The notes: generated by a model from the letters alone, not told the origin. A stretch of 64,000 nucleotides of DNA from Ramlibacter terrae (GCA_013127575.1 CP053418.1:868001-932000), one strand, 5' to 3'. Counted from the first letter of the stretch, positions 12,009-23,006 are shown. Numbers and translations: made by a program.

Positions 12009-13286
12009 ATGCAACGTCGTTTCACCCTCCAGGCCATCGCCGCGGCCGTCGCGCTCGCCGGCGCCGGCCTGCCGGCTTTCGCCCAGTCCAAGGACCCGAT
12101 CAAGGTCGGCATCCTGCACAGCCTGTCGGGCACCATGGCCATTTCCGAGACGGTCCTGAAGGACACGGCCCTGATGGCCATCGACGAGATCAACGCCAAG
12201 GGCGGCCTGCTCGGCCGCAAGCTGGAGCCGGTTGTCGTCGACCCCGCCTCCAACTGGCCCCTGTTCGCCGAGAAGACCAAGCAGCTGCTGGGCCGGGACA
12301 AGGTCGCCGTCATGTTCGGCTGCTGGACCTCGGTGTCGCGCAAGTCGGTGCTGCCGGTCGTCGAGGAAATGAACGGCCTGCTGTTCTACCCGGTGCAGTA
12401 CGAGGGCGAAGAGCTGTCCAAGAACGTGTTCTACACGGGCGCCGCGCCCAACCAGCAGGCCATTCCCGCCGTGGAATACCTGATGTCCAAGGACGGCGGC
12501 AGCGCCAAGCGCTTCGTGCTGCTGGGCACCGACTACGTGTACCCGCGCACCACCAACAAGATCCTGCGCGCCTTCCTGAAGTCGAAGGGCGTCGCCGAAG
12601 CCGACATCATGGAGGAGTACACCCCCTTCGGCCACAGCGACTACCAGACCATCATCGGCAAGATCAAGAAGTTCGCCGGTGAAGGCAAGAAGACGGCCGT
12701 GATCTCCACGATCAACGGCGACTCCAACGTGCCCTTCTACAAGGAACTGGGCAACGCCGGCCTGAAGGCCAAGGACGTGCCGGTCGTCGCCTTCTCGGTG
12801 GGCGAGGAAGAACTGCGTGGCGTGGACACCAAGCCGCTGGTGGGCCACCCGGCCGCACGGAACTACTTCATGTCGGTGAAGAACCCGACCAACACCGAGT
12901 TCACCAAGAAGTGGGCCGACTACGCCAAGGCGAAGAACATCGCCGGCCACAAGGACAAGCCGCTGACCAACGACCCGATGGAAGCCACCTACATCGGCGT
13001 GAAGATGTGGGCCCGGGCCGTCGAGAAGGCCAAGTCGACCGATACCGACAAGGTCATCGCCGCCATGGCCGGCCAGACCTTCAAGGCGCCGTCGGGCTTC
13101 ACCGCCACGATGGACATGAAGAACCACCACCTGCACAAGCCGGTGTTCATCGGCGAAGTCAAGGCCGACGGCCAGTTCAACGTGGTCTGGAAGACCCCGG
13201 GCCCGGTCAAGGCCAAGCCGTGGTCGCCCTACATCGAAGGCAACGACAAGAAGAAGGACGAGCCGGACGGCAAGTCGAAGGTGTAA
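12009..13286 (+). CDS. urtA: Urea ABC transporter substrate-binding protein UrtA
   Basis: Periplasmic urea receptor of the UrtABCDE uptake system. The signal peptide MQRRFTLQAIAAAVALAG ends near AFAQS. The mature protein begins DPIKVGILHSLSGTMAISE and contains FGCWTSVSRKSVLPVVEE and GLLFYPVQYEGEE, typical of UrtA. At 425 residues the length is normal and, unlike most neighbours, the frame is unbroken. The ATG follows TTGGAGATC. It heads urtABCDE. Confidence 0.96.
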   Translation: MQRRFTLQAIAAAVALAGAGLPAFAQSKDPIKVGILHSLSGTMAISETVLKDTALMAIDEINAKGGLLGRKLEPVVVDPASNWPLFAEKTKQLLGRDKVAVMFGCWTSVSRKSVLPVVEEMNGLLFYPVQYEGEELSKNVFYTGAAPNQQAIPAVEYLMSKDGGSAKRFVLLGTDYVYPRTTNKILRAFLKSKGVAEADIMEEYTPFGHSDYQTIIGKIKKFAGEGKKTAVISTINGDSNVPFYKELGNAGLKAKDVPVVAFSVGEEELRGVDTKPLVGHPAARNYFMSVKNPTNTEFTKKWADYAKAKNIAGHKDKPLTNDPMEATYIGVKMWARAVEKAKSTDTDKVIAAMAGQTFKAPSGFTATMDMKNHHLHKPVFIGEVKADGQFNVVWKTPGPVKAKPWSPYIEGNDKKKDEPDGKSKV

Positions 13287-13303
13287 GAGCCAACCCCAGA
13301 CCC

Positions 13304-13381
13304 TGTCATTGCGGGCTTGACCCGCAATCCAGCAGCGGCGTGGATGTCGTCGCTGGATCCCGGGTCAAGCCCGGGATGACA
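13304..13381. repeat. TGTCATTGCGGG-type palindromic repeat, copy 1
   Basis: The unit starts TGTCATTGCGGGCTTGACCC and ends GGTCAAGCCCGGGATGACA, forming an imperfect long hairpin with a variable loop. It lies between urtA and urtB. Similar elements recur at 37111 and 41652. In the urt mRNA it could hold back 3' decay and keep urtA transcript high relative to urtBCDE. Confidence 0.85.
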
Positions 13382-13404
13382 GCCTCCCCCAGAGGTGTCT
13401 GCAC

Positions 13405-13426
13405 GGTGGGCAGCGCGCTGTCCACC
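13405..13426. repeat. Short GGTGGGCAGCGCG palindrome
   Basis: GGTGGGCAGCG is followed by CGCTGTCCACC, a 22-base hairpin with one mismatched pair, then CCTACAGG. It lies 15 bases before the urtB start, just after the longer repeat. A related unit occurs at 51479. Confidence 0.6.
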
Positions 13427-13440
13427 CTACAGGTTCCTTC

Positions 13441-15010
13441 ATGATCAAAAGACTGCTCTTGCTTATCGCGCTGTGCCTCTCGGCCGGCGCCCACGCCCTC
13501 ACCGCCGAACAGGCCGCCGCCATGGCCATCGGCGAATCCGATGCACGCATCGAGGCCTTGAACAAGGCCGTGACGGCCGCCGACGAGAAGACCGCCGCGT
13601 TCATCCGGGCGCTCTCCGACGACGCCGTCAAGACGGCCGGCGGCAAGGCCTTCGTGGTGCGCGACGACAAGGCGACCGACCCGGTCAGCGGCGCGCAGGT
13701 CGAACTGCCGGCCGACGCGGAGGACGTGGTCAACAACAACCGGGTGCGTGGCGAACTCGACACGGCCCTCGCGGCGCTCAAGCTGTTCTCGTCCGACCGG
13801 GCCGTGCGCGCCGCCGCCGTCACGCAATTGCAGAAGGACGCCGACGAATCGAAGCTCCCCCTGATAGAGAAGGCCCGGGCCGCCGAGAAGGACGGCGCGA
13901 TCAAGGAGCAGCTGGCGCTGGTGCGCGCGGGCGCGCTCCTGAACAGCGAAGACAAGGCCCGCCGCACGGAAGCCGCGCGCCTGCTGGCCGGCAGCGAGAA
14001 CCCCGCCACCCGCAACCTGCTGCAGCAGCGCCTGGAAACCGAAACCGATCCCGAGGTGAAGGCCGCGCTGCAGGCCTCGGTCAAGAGCATCGCCGCCTCG
14101 CTCGCCTGGGGCGAACGCGCCGCCGCGGTCTTCTCCGGCATCAGCCTCGGCTCGATCCTGCTGCTCGTCGCCCCGGGCCTGGCCATCACCTACGGGCTGA
14201 TGGGCGTGATCAACATGGCGCACGGCGAGCTGATGATGATCGGCTCCTACGCGACCTACGTCGTGCAGAACCTGTTCCGCCAGTACCTGCCGGGCGCCTT
14301 CGACTGGTACCGGTGGCTGCCGTGCCCGTCGCCTTCGCCGCCTCGGCGCTCATGGGCGCGATCCTCGAGCGCGGCGTGATCCGCTTCCTCTACGGCCGCC
14401 CGCTGGAGACGCTGCTCGCCACGGGGCATCAGCCTGATGCTGATGCAGCTGGTGCGCTCGGTGTTCGGCGCGCAGAACGTCGGCGTCGAAAACCCGGCGT
14501 GGATGTCCGGCGGCATCGTCCTCATGGGCAACGTGCAGCTGCCCCGGAACCGCATCGTCATCATCGGCTTCGCCTTCGCCGTGCTGTTCGGGATGGCGCT
14601 GTTGATCTCGCGGACGCGCCTCGGCCTGTTCGTGCGCGGCGTCACGCAGAACCGGCCCATCGCCTCCTGCATGGGCGTGAACACCGCGCGCGTCGACACC
14701 TACGCCTTCGCGCTGGGCTCCGGCATCGCGGGCTTGGCGGGCTGCGCGCTCAGCCGGGTGGGCAACGTCGGCCCCGACCTCGGGCAGGCGTACATCGTCG
14801 ACTCGTTCATGGTCGTCGTGCTGGGTGGTGTCGGCCAGCTCGCCGGCACCGTCTATGCGGCGCTCGGCCACGGGCGTGCTCAACAAGTTCATCGAAGGCT
14901 GGGCCGGCGCGGTGCTGGCCAAGATCGCGGTGCTGGTGCTGATCGTGGTCTTCATCCAGAAGCGGCCGCAAGGGCTGTTCGCGGTCAAGGGCCGGAGTGC
15001 GGAGGCGTGA
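13441..15010 (+). CDS. urtB: Urea ABC transporter permease UrtB
   Basis: One of two inner-membrane permeases of the urea importer. A signal peptide ([19 protein letters not shown]) is followed by a soluble domain of about 200 residues found in UrtB. The LivH-like membrane part follows, with [20 protein letters not shown] and a C-terminal [13 protein letters not shown]. Frame breaks at 14312, 14427 and 14871 all lie where CCTGG is expected. Total about 522 residues, normal for UrtB. It overlaps urtC as TGATG. Confidence 0.94.
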
Positions 15011-16168
15011 TGGACCGGGCCCCTGAAATCATCGAACGCTCGCTGAAGGCGGAAGCCGGCCAGCAGGTGCCGACCGCCGTGGTGCTGCCCACGCGCGCAC
15101 CGCTGATGACGAAGACCGGCTGGTCGGCCTTCCTCGTCGCGCTGATCCTGGTGTGCGCCGTCGCGCCGCTGCTGAACCTGGTGGTGCCGGCCGGCGGCGC
15201 CTTCCACATGAGCGATTACGCGGTGGCGCTGGTCGGCAAGATCATGTGCTACGCCATCTGCGCGCTCGCCATGGACCTGATCTGGGGCTACACCGGCATC
15301 CTGTCGCTGGGCCACGGCCTGTTCTTCGCGCTCGGCGGCTACGTGATGGGCATGTACCTGATGCGGCAGATCGGCCGCGACGGCAACTACAAGAGCGACC
15401 TGCCCGATTTCATGGTGTTCCTCGACTGGAAGGAACTGCCCCGGCACTGGACCTTCTCGGACAGCTTCGCCGCCACGCTGTTCCTGATCGTCGCCGTGCC
15501 CGGCATCGTCGCCTTCGTGTTCGGCTACTTCGCCTTCCGCTCGCGCATCAAGGGCGTGTACTTCTCGATCATCACGCAGGCGCTGACCTTCGCCGCCATG
15601 CTGCTGTTCTTCCGCAACGAGACGGGCTTCGGCGGCAACAACGGCTTCACCGACTTCAAGCGCATCGTCGGCATCGCCATCGCCACGCCGCAGACCCGCA
15701 TGACGCTGTTCGTCATCACGGGCCTGATGCTGCTCGGCTTCTACCTGCTGGCGCGCTGGCTCGTAGGCAGCAAGTTCGGCCGCGTGCTGCAGGCGGTCCG
15801 CGACGCCGAAACGCGCGTGATGTTCTCGGGCTACAACCCGATCGGCTACAAGCTCGCGATCTGGACGCTCTCCGCCATGATGTGCGGCGTCGCCGGCGCG
15901 CTGTACGTGCCGCAGGTCGGCATCATCAACCCCGGCGAGATGAGCGCGGCGAACTCGATCGAGATCGCGATCTGGGCCGCGGTCGGTGGACGCGCGACGC
16001 TGATCGGCCCGATCGTTGGCGCCTTTCTGGTGAACGGCGCCAAGAGCTGGCTGACGGTGACGGCGCCCGAGTTCTGGCTCTACTTCCGGGCGCGCTGTTC
16101 ATCGCGGTGACGCTGTTCCTGCCCAACGGGGTGGTGGGCCTGGTGAAGAAGATCGCGGGGAAGAAGGC

Positions 16169-16172
<4 letters not shown>
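15010..16172 (+). CDS. urtC: Urea ABC transporter permease UrtC
   Basis: Second urea permease, LivM-like. Visible blocks are LIWGYTGILSLGHGLFFALG, RNETGFGGNNGFTDF and SKFGRVLQAVRDAETRVMFS, and it ends LFLPNGVVGLVKKIAGKKA. About 387 residues with ten or so membrane segments. A frame break near 16087 restores TTCCTGGGC from TTCCGGGC. The start overlaps the urtB stop and its stop overlaps the urtD start by ATGA. Confidence 0.95.
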
Positions 16173-17041
<869 letters not shown>

Positions 17042-17057
17042 AAGAGGGGCCGGGCAG

Positions 17058-17163
17058 CCTTGAACGCAGAGGGCGCAAAGAAGGCGCAGAAGACGCAGAA
17101 CCGATCCATCTCGGATGTCCTTCTGCGATTTCTGCGGTCCCTCCGCGCCCTCTGCGTTCAAGG
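17058..17163. repeat. CGCAGAGG-type long palindromic repeat, copy 3
   Basis: The arms are CCTTGAACGCAGAGGGCGC and GCGCCCTCTGCGTTCAAGG with CGCAGA/TCTGCG units inside. The outer arm differs from copies 1 and 2 but matches copy 4 except for one pair. It lies between urtD and urtE within the transporter operon, where it forms a strong hairpin in the mRNA. Confidence 0.85.
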
Positions 17164-17187
17164 GTTTTTTGACTTTGGGATCTGCGC

Positions 17188-17880
17188 ATGCTGAACATCA
17201 AGAACGTCAACCAGTACTACGGCGGCTCGCACATCCTGCGCGACGTGAGCCTGCAGGCGCACACCGGCAAGGTCACCGTCATCCTCGGGCGCAACGGCGT
17301 CGGCAAGACCACGCTGCTGAAGTCGCTGATGGGCCTCGTGCCGATCAAGACCGGCAGCATCGAGCTCGAAGGCAAGGCGATCCAGGACGCCACGCCCTAT
17401 GCCCGCGCGCGCGCCGGCATCGGCTTCGTGCCGCAGGGCCGCGAGATCTTCGCGCGCCTGACCGTCGAGGAGAACCTGCGCATGGGCCTGGCCTACAAGT
17501 CCGGCAGCACGCCGATCCCGGCGGAGCTGTACGAGCTGTTCCCGGTGCTCAAGCAGATGCTGCACCGGCGCGGCGGCGACCTGTCCGGCGGCCAGCAGCA
17601 GCAACTCGCCATCGCGCGCGCCCTTGCGGCCAAGCCGAAGTTGCTGGTGCTCGACGAACCCACCGAAGGCATCCAGCCCAGCATCATCAAGGACATCGGC
17701 CGGGTGATCCGCATGCTGGCCGACCGCGGCGACATGGCGATCGTGCTGGTGGAGCAGTACTACGACTTCGCCCGGGAGCTGGCGGACGACTACGTGGTGA
17801 TGGAACGCGGCGAGGTGGTGGCGCAGGGCCTCGGCAAGGACATGGAAGCGAACGGCATCCGCAAGCTGGTGGCCATCTAG
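17188..17880 (+). CDS. urtE: Urea ABC transporter ATPase UrtE
   Basis: Second ATPase of the urea importer, 230 residues, LivF-like. The Walker A is GRNGVGKTTLL, the signature LSGGQQQQLAIARA and the Walker B LLVLDEPTEGIQPS. It starts MLNIKNVNQYYGGSHILRDV and ends GIRKLVAI. The frame is intact. It closes the urt operon. In many relatives ureD follows directly; here ureD is on the other strand 1.3 kb further on. Confidence 0.96.
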   Translation: MLNIKNVNQYYGGSHILRDVSLQAHTGKVTVILGRNGVGKTTLLKSLMGLVPIKTGSIELEGKAIQDATPYARARAGIGFVPQGREIFARLTVEENLRMGLAYKSGSTPIPAELYELFPVLKQMLHRRGGDLSGGQQQQLAIARALAAKPKLLVLDEPTEGIQPSIIKDIGRVIRMLADRGDMAIVLVEQYYDFARELADDYVVMERGEVVAQGLGKDMEANGIRKLVAI

Positions 17881-17888
17881 GCCCATCC

Positions 17889-17904
17889 GTAGGCACCTGC
17901 CTAC
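17889..17904. promoter_or_regulatory. GTAGG-N6-CCTAC dyad, site 1
   Basis: GTAGG and CCTAC are separated by six bases (CACCTG), about 100 bases before the first tiny membrane peptide gene. The same dyad with the same spacing recurs at 18091 and 54614. Half-site centres are 11 bp apart, one helical turn, as for a dimeric regulator. Confidence 0.5.
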
Positions 17905-18004
17905 CGCCTTAACCGCCGCCGCCTACCGCGGCACAGGGCGGTGCCGCTCACGGGGCGCAAGGAGGCCGCCCTATGCTTGGTACAACTTAACCAAGGAGAG
18001 CAAC

Positions 18005-18073
18005 ATGCCCGTCATCCTCTGGCTTCTCGGCGTGCCCATCAGCCTGATCCTGCTGTTCATGCTGATTTTTTGA
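18005..18073 (+). CDS. Tiny hydrophobic membrane peptide 1 (22 aa)
   Basis: A 22-residue peptide beginning MPVILWLLGVP and ending MLIF, one hydrophobic helix. A clear ribosome binding site, AAGGAGAG, sits 5 bases before the ATG. The paralogue 110 bases downstream starts almost identically (MPLILWLLGVP), and conservation of the start, spacing and flanks supports real coding. Function unknown; a single-helix inner-membrane peptide is likely. Confidence 0.65.
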   Translation: MPVILWLLGVPISLILLFMLIF

Positions 18074-18090
18074 CACCCGCTACCGGTCCG

Positions 18091-18106
18091 GTAGGCCCGT
18101 GCCTAC
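18091..18106. promoter_or_regulatory. GTAGG-N6-CCTAC dyad, site 2
   Basis: GTAGG, six bases (CCCGTG) and CCTAC, extended by one more C:G pair on each side (GGTAGG not paired further). It lies 77 bases before the second tiny peptide gene, in the same relative place as site 1 is to the first peptide. Confidence 0.5.
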
Positions 18107-18182
18107 CGCTCGCGCCGCGCACGCCCCGCAAGGAGCCTGCGCGGTTTTGCTTATGGTGGTCCCAACTACAGGAAGAACCACC

Positions 18183-18257
18183 ATGCCCCTCATCCTCTGG
18201 CTTCTCGGCGTCCCCCTCGGCCTCGCGCTGCTGCTGATGCTGTTCGGGGTCTTCTGA
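18183..18257 (+). CDS. Tiny hydrophobic membrane peptide 2 (24 aa)
   Basis: A 24-residue peptide, MPLILWLLGVPLG followed by an all-hydrophobic stretch ending LFGVF. It duplicates the gene at 18005 in sequence and in its upstream dyad. The ribosome binding site AGGAAG lies 8 bases before the ATG. Function unknown; the tandem duplication argues for selection on dose or hetero-oligomers. Confidence 0.62.
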   Translation: MPLILWLLGVPLGLALLLMLFGVF

Positions 18258-18265
18258 CCCGCGCG

Positions 18266-18506
18266 TCAGGGCTTGCGCTTCACCTGCTCCAGCTGGTCCG
18301 GGTTGCGGCCCGACGCATCGCCCCGATCGCCGCCTTCGACCTCACCCGCCGTCGCCGGCTCCTGCTCCTCGGCGCCCCGGGTTCGCATAGGGCTGCGCGC
18401 CGCGGCCGCCGTCCCAGTTCACCTCGGTGCGCGCACCGTGCAGTGCCTTGCCGTCGCCCCGGGCCTCGCCCGGTGCCAGTGCCTTGTTGTCGTTCGCATC
18501 GTTCAT
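18266..18506 (-). CDS. Small hydrophilic hypothetical protein
   Basis: Not recognised. Starts MNDANDNKALAPGEARGDGK and is rich in Gly, Asp, Glu, Asn and Gln, with no hydrophobic segment, so probably disordered. With one base removed from a G run near 18378 the frame continues EEQEPATAGEVEGGDRGD to a C-terminal QLEQVKRKP and stop at 18266. Without the correction it would stop at 18342. Another ATG lies in frame at 18542. Confidence 0.5.
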
Positions 18507-18613
18507 GTTCTTCCCCCGCAAAATGAAATCGACCTGCCGCAAGGTTAGCCCTTGCCGCAGGTCGCGATGTAGGACGACTCCCCGGCGGCGCCGGGGAAGC
18601 TCGGCCGTGATGC

Positions 18614-19081
18614 TTAGCGCGAAGGAACCGGGACCACCGGGTCGGAGGTCTCGGCTGGATCGTCACCGAGTTCTGGCCGGCGGGCAGGACCATCGTCTCG
18701 ACTTCGCGGATCAGGCCGCCACCGGCAACGCTGCCGTCGGCGTTGCCCATGCCCATCACGCGGGCGGCAGGCAGCCTTGTCTTCGCCGTTGTTGAAGACG
18801 TCGCAGCGGCCCATGGCGTTGGCTTCGAGGTTGCCGCCGGCGTCGAGCACGCCGCGCTGCTTGTCGGCACGGGCGTTGCGGGCCTCTTCCAGGCAGGTGT
18901 CGCGGTCCTGCTGCGTGCGGCCGCTCATGCAGGCGTTGACTTCCTGCTGGTAGCTGCCGGAGGCGTCGATGCCGGTGGTGCCCGTCGCGACCTGCGCGGT
19001 GGCGGCCGTGACCGCCAGCAGGGCGGCCACGCCGAAGGAGAGGAGGCTCTTGCGCGAGCGGCGGTTGTCCTTGACGTTCAT
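18614..19081 (-). CDS. Exported hypothetical protein
   Basis: Function unknown. A basic N-terminus and signal peptide (LLSFGVAALLAVTAATAQV) precede a mature domain with two Cys, SYQQEVNACMSGRTQQDRDT and CLEEARNARADKQRG, then GRCDVFNNGEDKAACR. Four cysteines suggest two disulfides in the periplasm. Two frame breaks, near 18770 and 18655, link GMGNADGSVAGGGLIREVET and the end DPVVPVPSR. Proteins with this CMSGRTQQDR block are, to my knowledge, common in Comamonadaceae. Confidence 0.65.
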   Translation of the reverse strand: MNVKDNRRSRKSLLSFGVAALLAVTAATAQVATGTTGIDASGSYQQEVNACMSGRTQQDRDTCLEEARNARADKQRGVLDAGGNLEANAMGRCDVFNNGEDKAACRPRDGHGQRRRQRCRWRPDPRSRDDGPARRPELGDDPAETSDPVVPVPSR

Positions 19082-19222
19082 GGGGTGCTCCTGTGCATGT
19101 TTCGTTGACTTGCATGCAGTGTGGATCGCGGCCCGCGTCGCGGCTGCCGGAGAGGGGGCCGGATCGCCGCCGGTTGCCGCCCATGGCCGGGTAGGACGCC
19201 GCCCCGCCCGCTGGGTTTCGTG

Positions 19223-20050
19223 CTAGATGTGCCAGCCGCGCGGCTCGGTGGGCGCCGGGTCCCACAGCAGCGGGCGCCAGGCCCGGCGGATGGCCTTGGC
19301 CAGGCGCAGGGCGGGTTCGACCAGCGGCACCAGGATGCGCACCGCCACCACCTGCGGCCCGGGCGCCGTGGCGCCCGCCGTCGCGGCGATCGGGCTCGCC
19401 TCGATGGCTTCGCGGGCCGCCTCGAGCAATGCGTCGCGCCGGGGCGCGGCAGGTCGCTGCCGCAGGCCACGAACACCGTCGCCATGCAACGGTGGCCCGC
19501 GAGGCCCAGCGGCCCGTCCATCAGGCGAAGGTCGTCGGCGGCGATGCGGCCGCGCTCCAGCCACGCGCCCTGCAGTTCGAGATGCTGCAGCACGCTACCC
19601 CGCACGAACGGCTGCCAGCCTGCGGCAGCCCCAGCGCGGAAATGTCCCAGCCCAGCATCTCGGCGCCGGGCGCCAGGTCGAGCCGCAGCCGGTTCTCGGC
19701 AAGGCAGCCGCTGTAGTAGAGCGCCTCCAGCGGCAGCCACTCGAGGCGTGCGCCCGCCTCGAGTCGCACGCGCACCGACTGCACGGCGGGCGCGCCTTCG
19801 CTGCGGTAAAAGCGCGATGCGCCCGGCGTGGTGACCAGGCCGTGGCTGCCGGCGGCGCCGGTGACGGCCACCTCCAGCGTGTCGCCGCCGACCAGTCCCC
19901 CGGCGGATGCACCAGCACGTTGTGGCAGACCGCGCCGCCTTCCGGCCACAGGCTTTGCAGGATGCGCAGCGGGCCGTCGTGCGCGAAACGCGCGACGCTG
20001 CGTTCGCCCTCGCGGGCGTAGTCCAGCCGCAGGGCGGCGTGCCAGCCCAT
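19223..20050 (-). CDS. ureD: Urease accessory protein UreD
   Basis: UreD is the platform that docks UreF/UreG on apo-urease. The start is MGWHAALRLDYAREGERSVA, followed by DGPLRILQSLWPEGGAVCHN, VHPPGG, LVGGDTLEV and the conserved TTPGASRFYRS. The C-terminus has GPQVVAVRILVPLVEPALRL and WDPAPTEPRGWHI. Three indels (19900, 19620, 19440) split the frame. It ends a NitT/TauT-type ABC operon on the minus strand, three bases after the permease gene, away from ureABCEFG. Confidence 0.93.
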
Positions 20051-20053
20051 GCC

Positions 20054-20822
20054 TCAGGCCGCTTGCGAACCGCGGTGGGCCCAGCCGGTGGTGTGCTTCT
20101 CGATGGCGCTGAACAGCTCGTACATGGCCATCGCCATCACGCTGATCGCCACCAGGCCGGCGAAGGCCAGCGGCATGCGCTGCTGGCTGCCCGCCGTCTG
20201 GATCAGGTTGCCGATGCCGGAGTCGCCCGCCGTCATCTCCGCCAGCACGGTGCCGACGAAGGCGAGCGTGATCGCCACCTTCAGCGAACCGTAGAAGTAC
20301 GGCATCGAGCGCGGCAGGCCGACCTTGACCAGCACGTCCCAGCGCTTGGCGCCCAGCACGCGCAGCACGTCTTCGAGCTCCGGCTCCAGCGTCGCCAGCC
20401 CCGTGGCGATGTTCACCATGATCGGAAAGAAGGAGATCAGGAACGCGGTCAGGATGCCCGGGCCGATGCCGATGCCGAACCACACGACCAGGATCGGCAC
20501 GATCGCCGCCTTGGGCACCGCGTTGAAGCCCACCATCAGCGGATACACCGCCGCATAGGCCACGCGCGAGGAGCCGATCAGGAACCCGAGCAGCACGCCG
20601 ACGAAGATGGCGATGCCGAAGCCCACCATCGTCACCCAGAAGGTTTCCCGCCGCCGCCTTGATCAGCGGTTCCTTGAACTCGGCGAACTGCTGCGCGATC
20701 TGCCACGGGCTCGGGAAGATGAACTCCGGGATCGCGAAGCCGACCACGATCACCTGCCAGAGGATCACGATGCCGAGCGCCAGCAGCACCGGCGCCCAGC
20801 GTTCGAAGTGGCGCGTCTTCAT
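20054..20822 (-). CDS. NitT/TauT-type ABC transporter permease
   Basis: Inner-membrane permease of the SsuC/TauC/ThiX type, about 255 residues. It starts [20 protein letters not shown], has IPEFIFPSPWQIAQQF and the EAA-like loop VLGAKRWDVLVKVGLPRSMP. A frame break near 20645 separates the first 60 residues. The start overlaps the ATPase stop by ATGA and ureD follows. Substrate unknown; pyrimidine precursors, sulfonates or nitrogen compounds are typical for the family. Confidence 0.88.
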
Positions 20823-21644
20823 GCCGCCACCCCCGTGGTCTTGCGGATGGCGCCGATGTGCCCGCGCAGTTCATGGACGATGTCGGTGAACTCCTTGGTG
20901 TAGGTGATCTCCAGCTCGCGCGGGCGCGGCAGTTCGATCTGGCGCTTGACGACGAAACGGCCGGGGCTCTTGCTCATGACGTACACGGTGTCGGCCAGGA
21001 AGGCGGATTCACGCAGGTCGTGCGTGACCAGGATGACGTTGAATCTCTGCTCGGTCCAGAGGTCGCGCAGGATGCACCACAGCTCTTCGCGGGTGAACGC
21101 GTCGAGCGCGCCGAAGGGCTCGTCGAGCAGCAGCATCTTGGGCTCGTGGATCAGCGCGCGGCAGATGCTCGCGCGCTGTTGCATGCCGCCGGACAGCTGC
21201 CACGGGAACTTGTCCTCGTAGCCGCCGAGGCCGACCTTCTGGAGCAGCTTGCGGGCGCGTTCCTCGTACTCCTTGCGCTTCGCCTTGAAGCTGCTGCGGT
21301 ACGGCTCCACGATCTCCAGCGGCAGCAGCACGTTGTCGACCGTCGTGCGCCGGGGCAGCAGCGACGGCGCCACGGAACGCCATGCCGGAGATCTTCAACG
21401 GGCCCGTCACCGGCTGCCCGTCGATCAGGATGCGGCCGCGGGACGGCATGCGCAGCCCCGTGGCCAGCTTCATGAAGGTGGACTTGCCGCAACCCGACGG
21501 GCCGACGATGGCGATGAACTCGCCCTGCGTGACCTGCAGGTCGATCGCCTCGACGGCGAACTGCCCGGCCGCGAACAGTTCGTCGTTGTAGGCTAGCCAG
21601 ACATCCTTGAAATCAATGAAGGACGGTTCTGCCGCAGGCGTCAT
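20819..21644 (-). CDS. NitT/TauT-type ABC transporter ATPase
   Basis: ATPase partner of the preceding permease. Walker [12 protein letters not shown], signature [15 protein letters not shown], Walker [18 protein letters not shown] and the H-loop LVTHD. About 274 residues after joining two frames at about 21372. The start [20 protein letters not shown] overlaps the stop of the binding protein by ATGA. Confidence 0.9.
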
Positions 21645-22671
21645 TTCTTGGCCGCGGCAGCACGTTCAGTTCGGCCTTGGCCGGCAGGAAGCTGCCGTTC
21701 CACACGGCGTCGGCGTTCACGCGCGTCTTGGTGGCGAAGGCGTCGGAAACCTGCGAGGCCATCAGCGACATGCGGCCGGGGTTGACTGGCCGAAGCCCTC
21801 GGTGCGCGCGTCGGGGCTGGCGATGACGGAGTCGATCGCCATGCGCAGGCGGCGCTTTTCAGTCGGTGTTGATGATGCCGTCGCGTGCCTTGACGAATTC
21901 GATCGAAGCATCGGGATTGGCCATCACTTCCTTGGCGCCCTTGGTGAACGCGGACAGGAAGGCCTTGATCGCCGCCGGGTTCTCCTTGACCAGCTTGGGC
22001 GAAGCGATGATCACGTTGCCATACAGCTTCACGCCGTTCTCGGCGTAGGGCATCGTGACGACGTCGGCCAGCTTGACGCCGCGCGCCTCGAGGTTCAGCA
22101 GCGAGGTGAACGAGAAGCCGGTGATGGCGTCGATGTCGCCGCGCGCGAGCATGTTTTTCGCGCAGCGGCGGGTCCATCGAGACCCACGTCACGTTGCTGA
22201 TGCCGTTGGCCTTCTGGAAGATCGGGAAGCCGCGGCGCCCGGCGTCGAACACCGGCGCGCCCAGCTTCTTGCCCGCCAGGTCGGCCGGGGTCTTGATGCC
22301 CGACTTCTTCAGGGCCATCACGGCGGCCGGCGTGTTGTTGTAGACCATCATCACGGCCACCGGCTTGTTCGGCGCGTCCGGGTTGTTGGCGTGGAATTCC
22401 ATCAGCGCCGCCGGTCGGCGAAGCCCATGTCGTAGGTGCCGGTGGCCACGCGCTGCACGGCGGCGCCGGAGCCGGTGCCGGCGTCGACGCTCACGTCCGG
22501 GCCGGCTGCCTTGAAGTAACCCTTGGCCACGGGCTGCAGGAACAGGGCCGCCGGGCCTTCGAAGCGCCAGTCGAGCAGGAACTTGATGGGGGTGGTGGCA
22601 CGGGCGTGGACGCCGAAGCTGGCGGCGAGCGCCGGGGCGGAAACGGTCGACAGGAAGACCCTCTTGTGCAT
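21641..22671 (-). CDS. NMT1/THI5-like ABC substrate-binding protein
   Basis: Periplasmic binding protein of the SsuA/THI5 family, first gene of the ABC-ureD operon. A signal peptide ([18 protein letters not shown]) leads to [20 protein letters not shown], typical of the family, then [40 protein letters not shown] and [20 protein letters not shown]. The fold resembles hydroxymethylpyrimidine or formylaminopyrimidine binders. Frame breaks lie near 22412, 22155, 21860 and 21790. With ureD in the same operon, an N-rich substrate that yields urea is possible but unproven. Confidence 0.85.
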
Positions 22672-23006
22672 GGATGGCTCCGGAAATGCAGGAAATGAAA
22701 ACGAAGGACAGCGAAGCAAGAACGGTGCCGTCGAGCTGCCCGGCAGGTGCGTCCCTATTGTCGGCGGGGGAGGCGGCCCGTCCTGCCGGGACTAACCCGT
22801 GAAAAGTTGGCTGCCAGTAGGGGTTGTCCGACGCACCGACGCGCTAGGACCGGACCCCCGGGCTTTCCACCCGACTACGCCCGCGCTTGAAGCGGCCACC
22901 CATAGTCCACATCACCGGCCCTTCAAGGGGCAGGTGGTCCGGGACCCGAGGAGGGAACCGGGCTCACTATCAACAACACGCCGTTCGCGGCACAAGGAGT
23001 GCGACT
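22672..23006. other. 335-bp intergenic region, divergent promoters
   Basis: No gene is seen. It separates the minus-strand ABC-ureD operon from the plus-strand GlsB-like gene, so promoters for both must lie here. A near-match to the GTAGG-N6-CCTAC dyad (GTAGGGGTTGTCCGAC, one mismatch) is at 22817-22832. The ribosome binding site AAGGAG of the GlsB gene is at 22994-22999. Confidence 0.6.
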
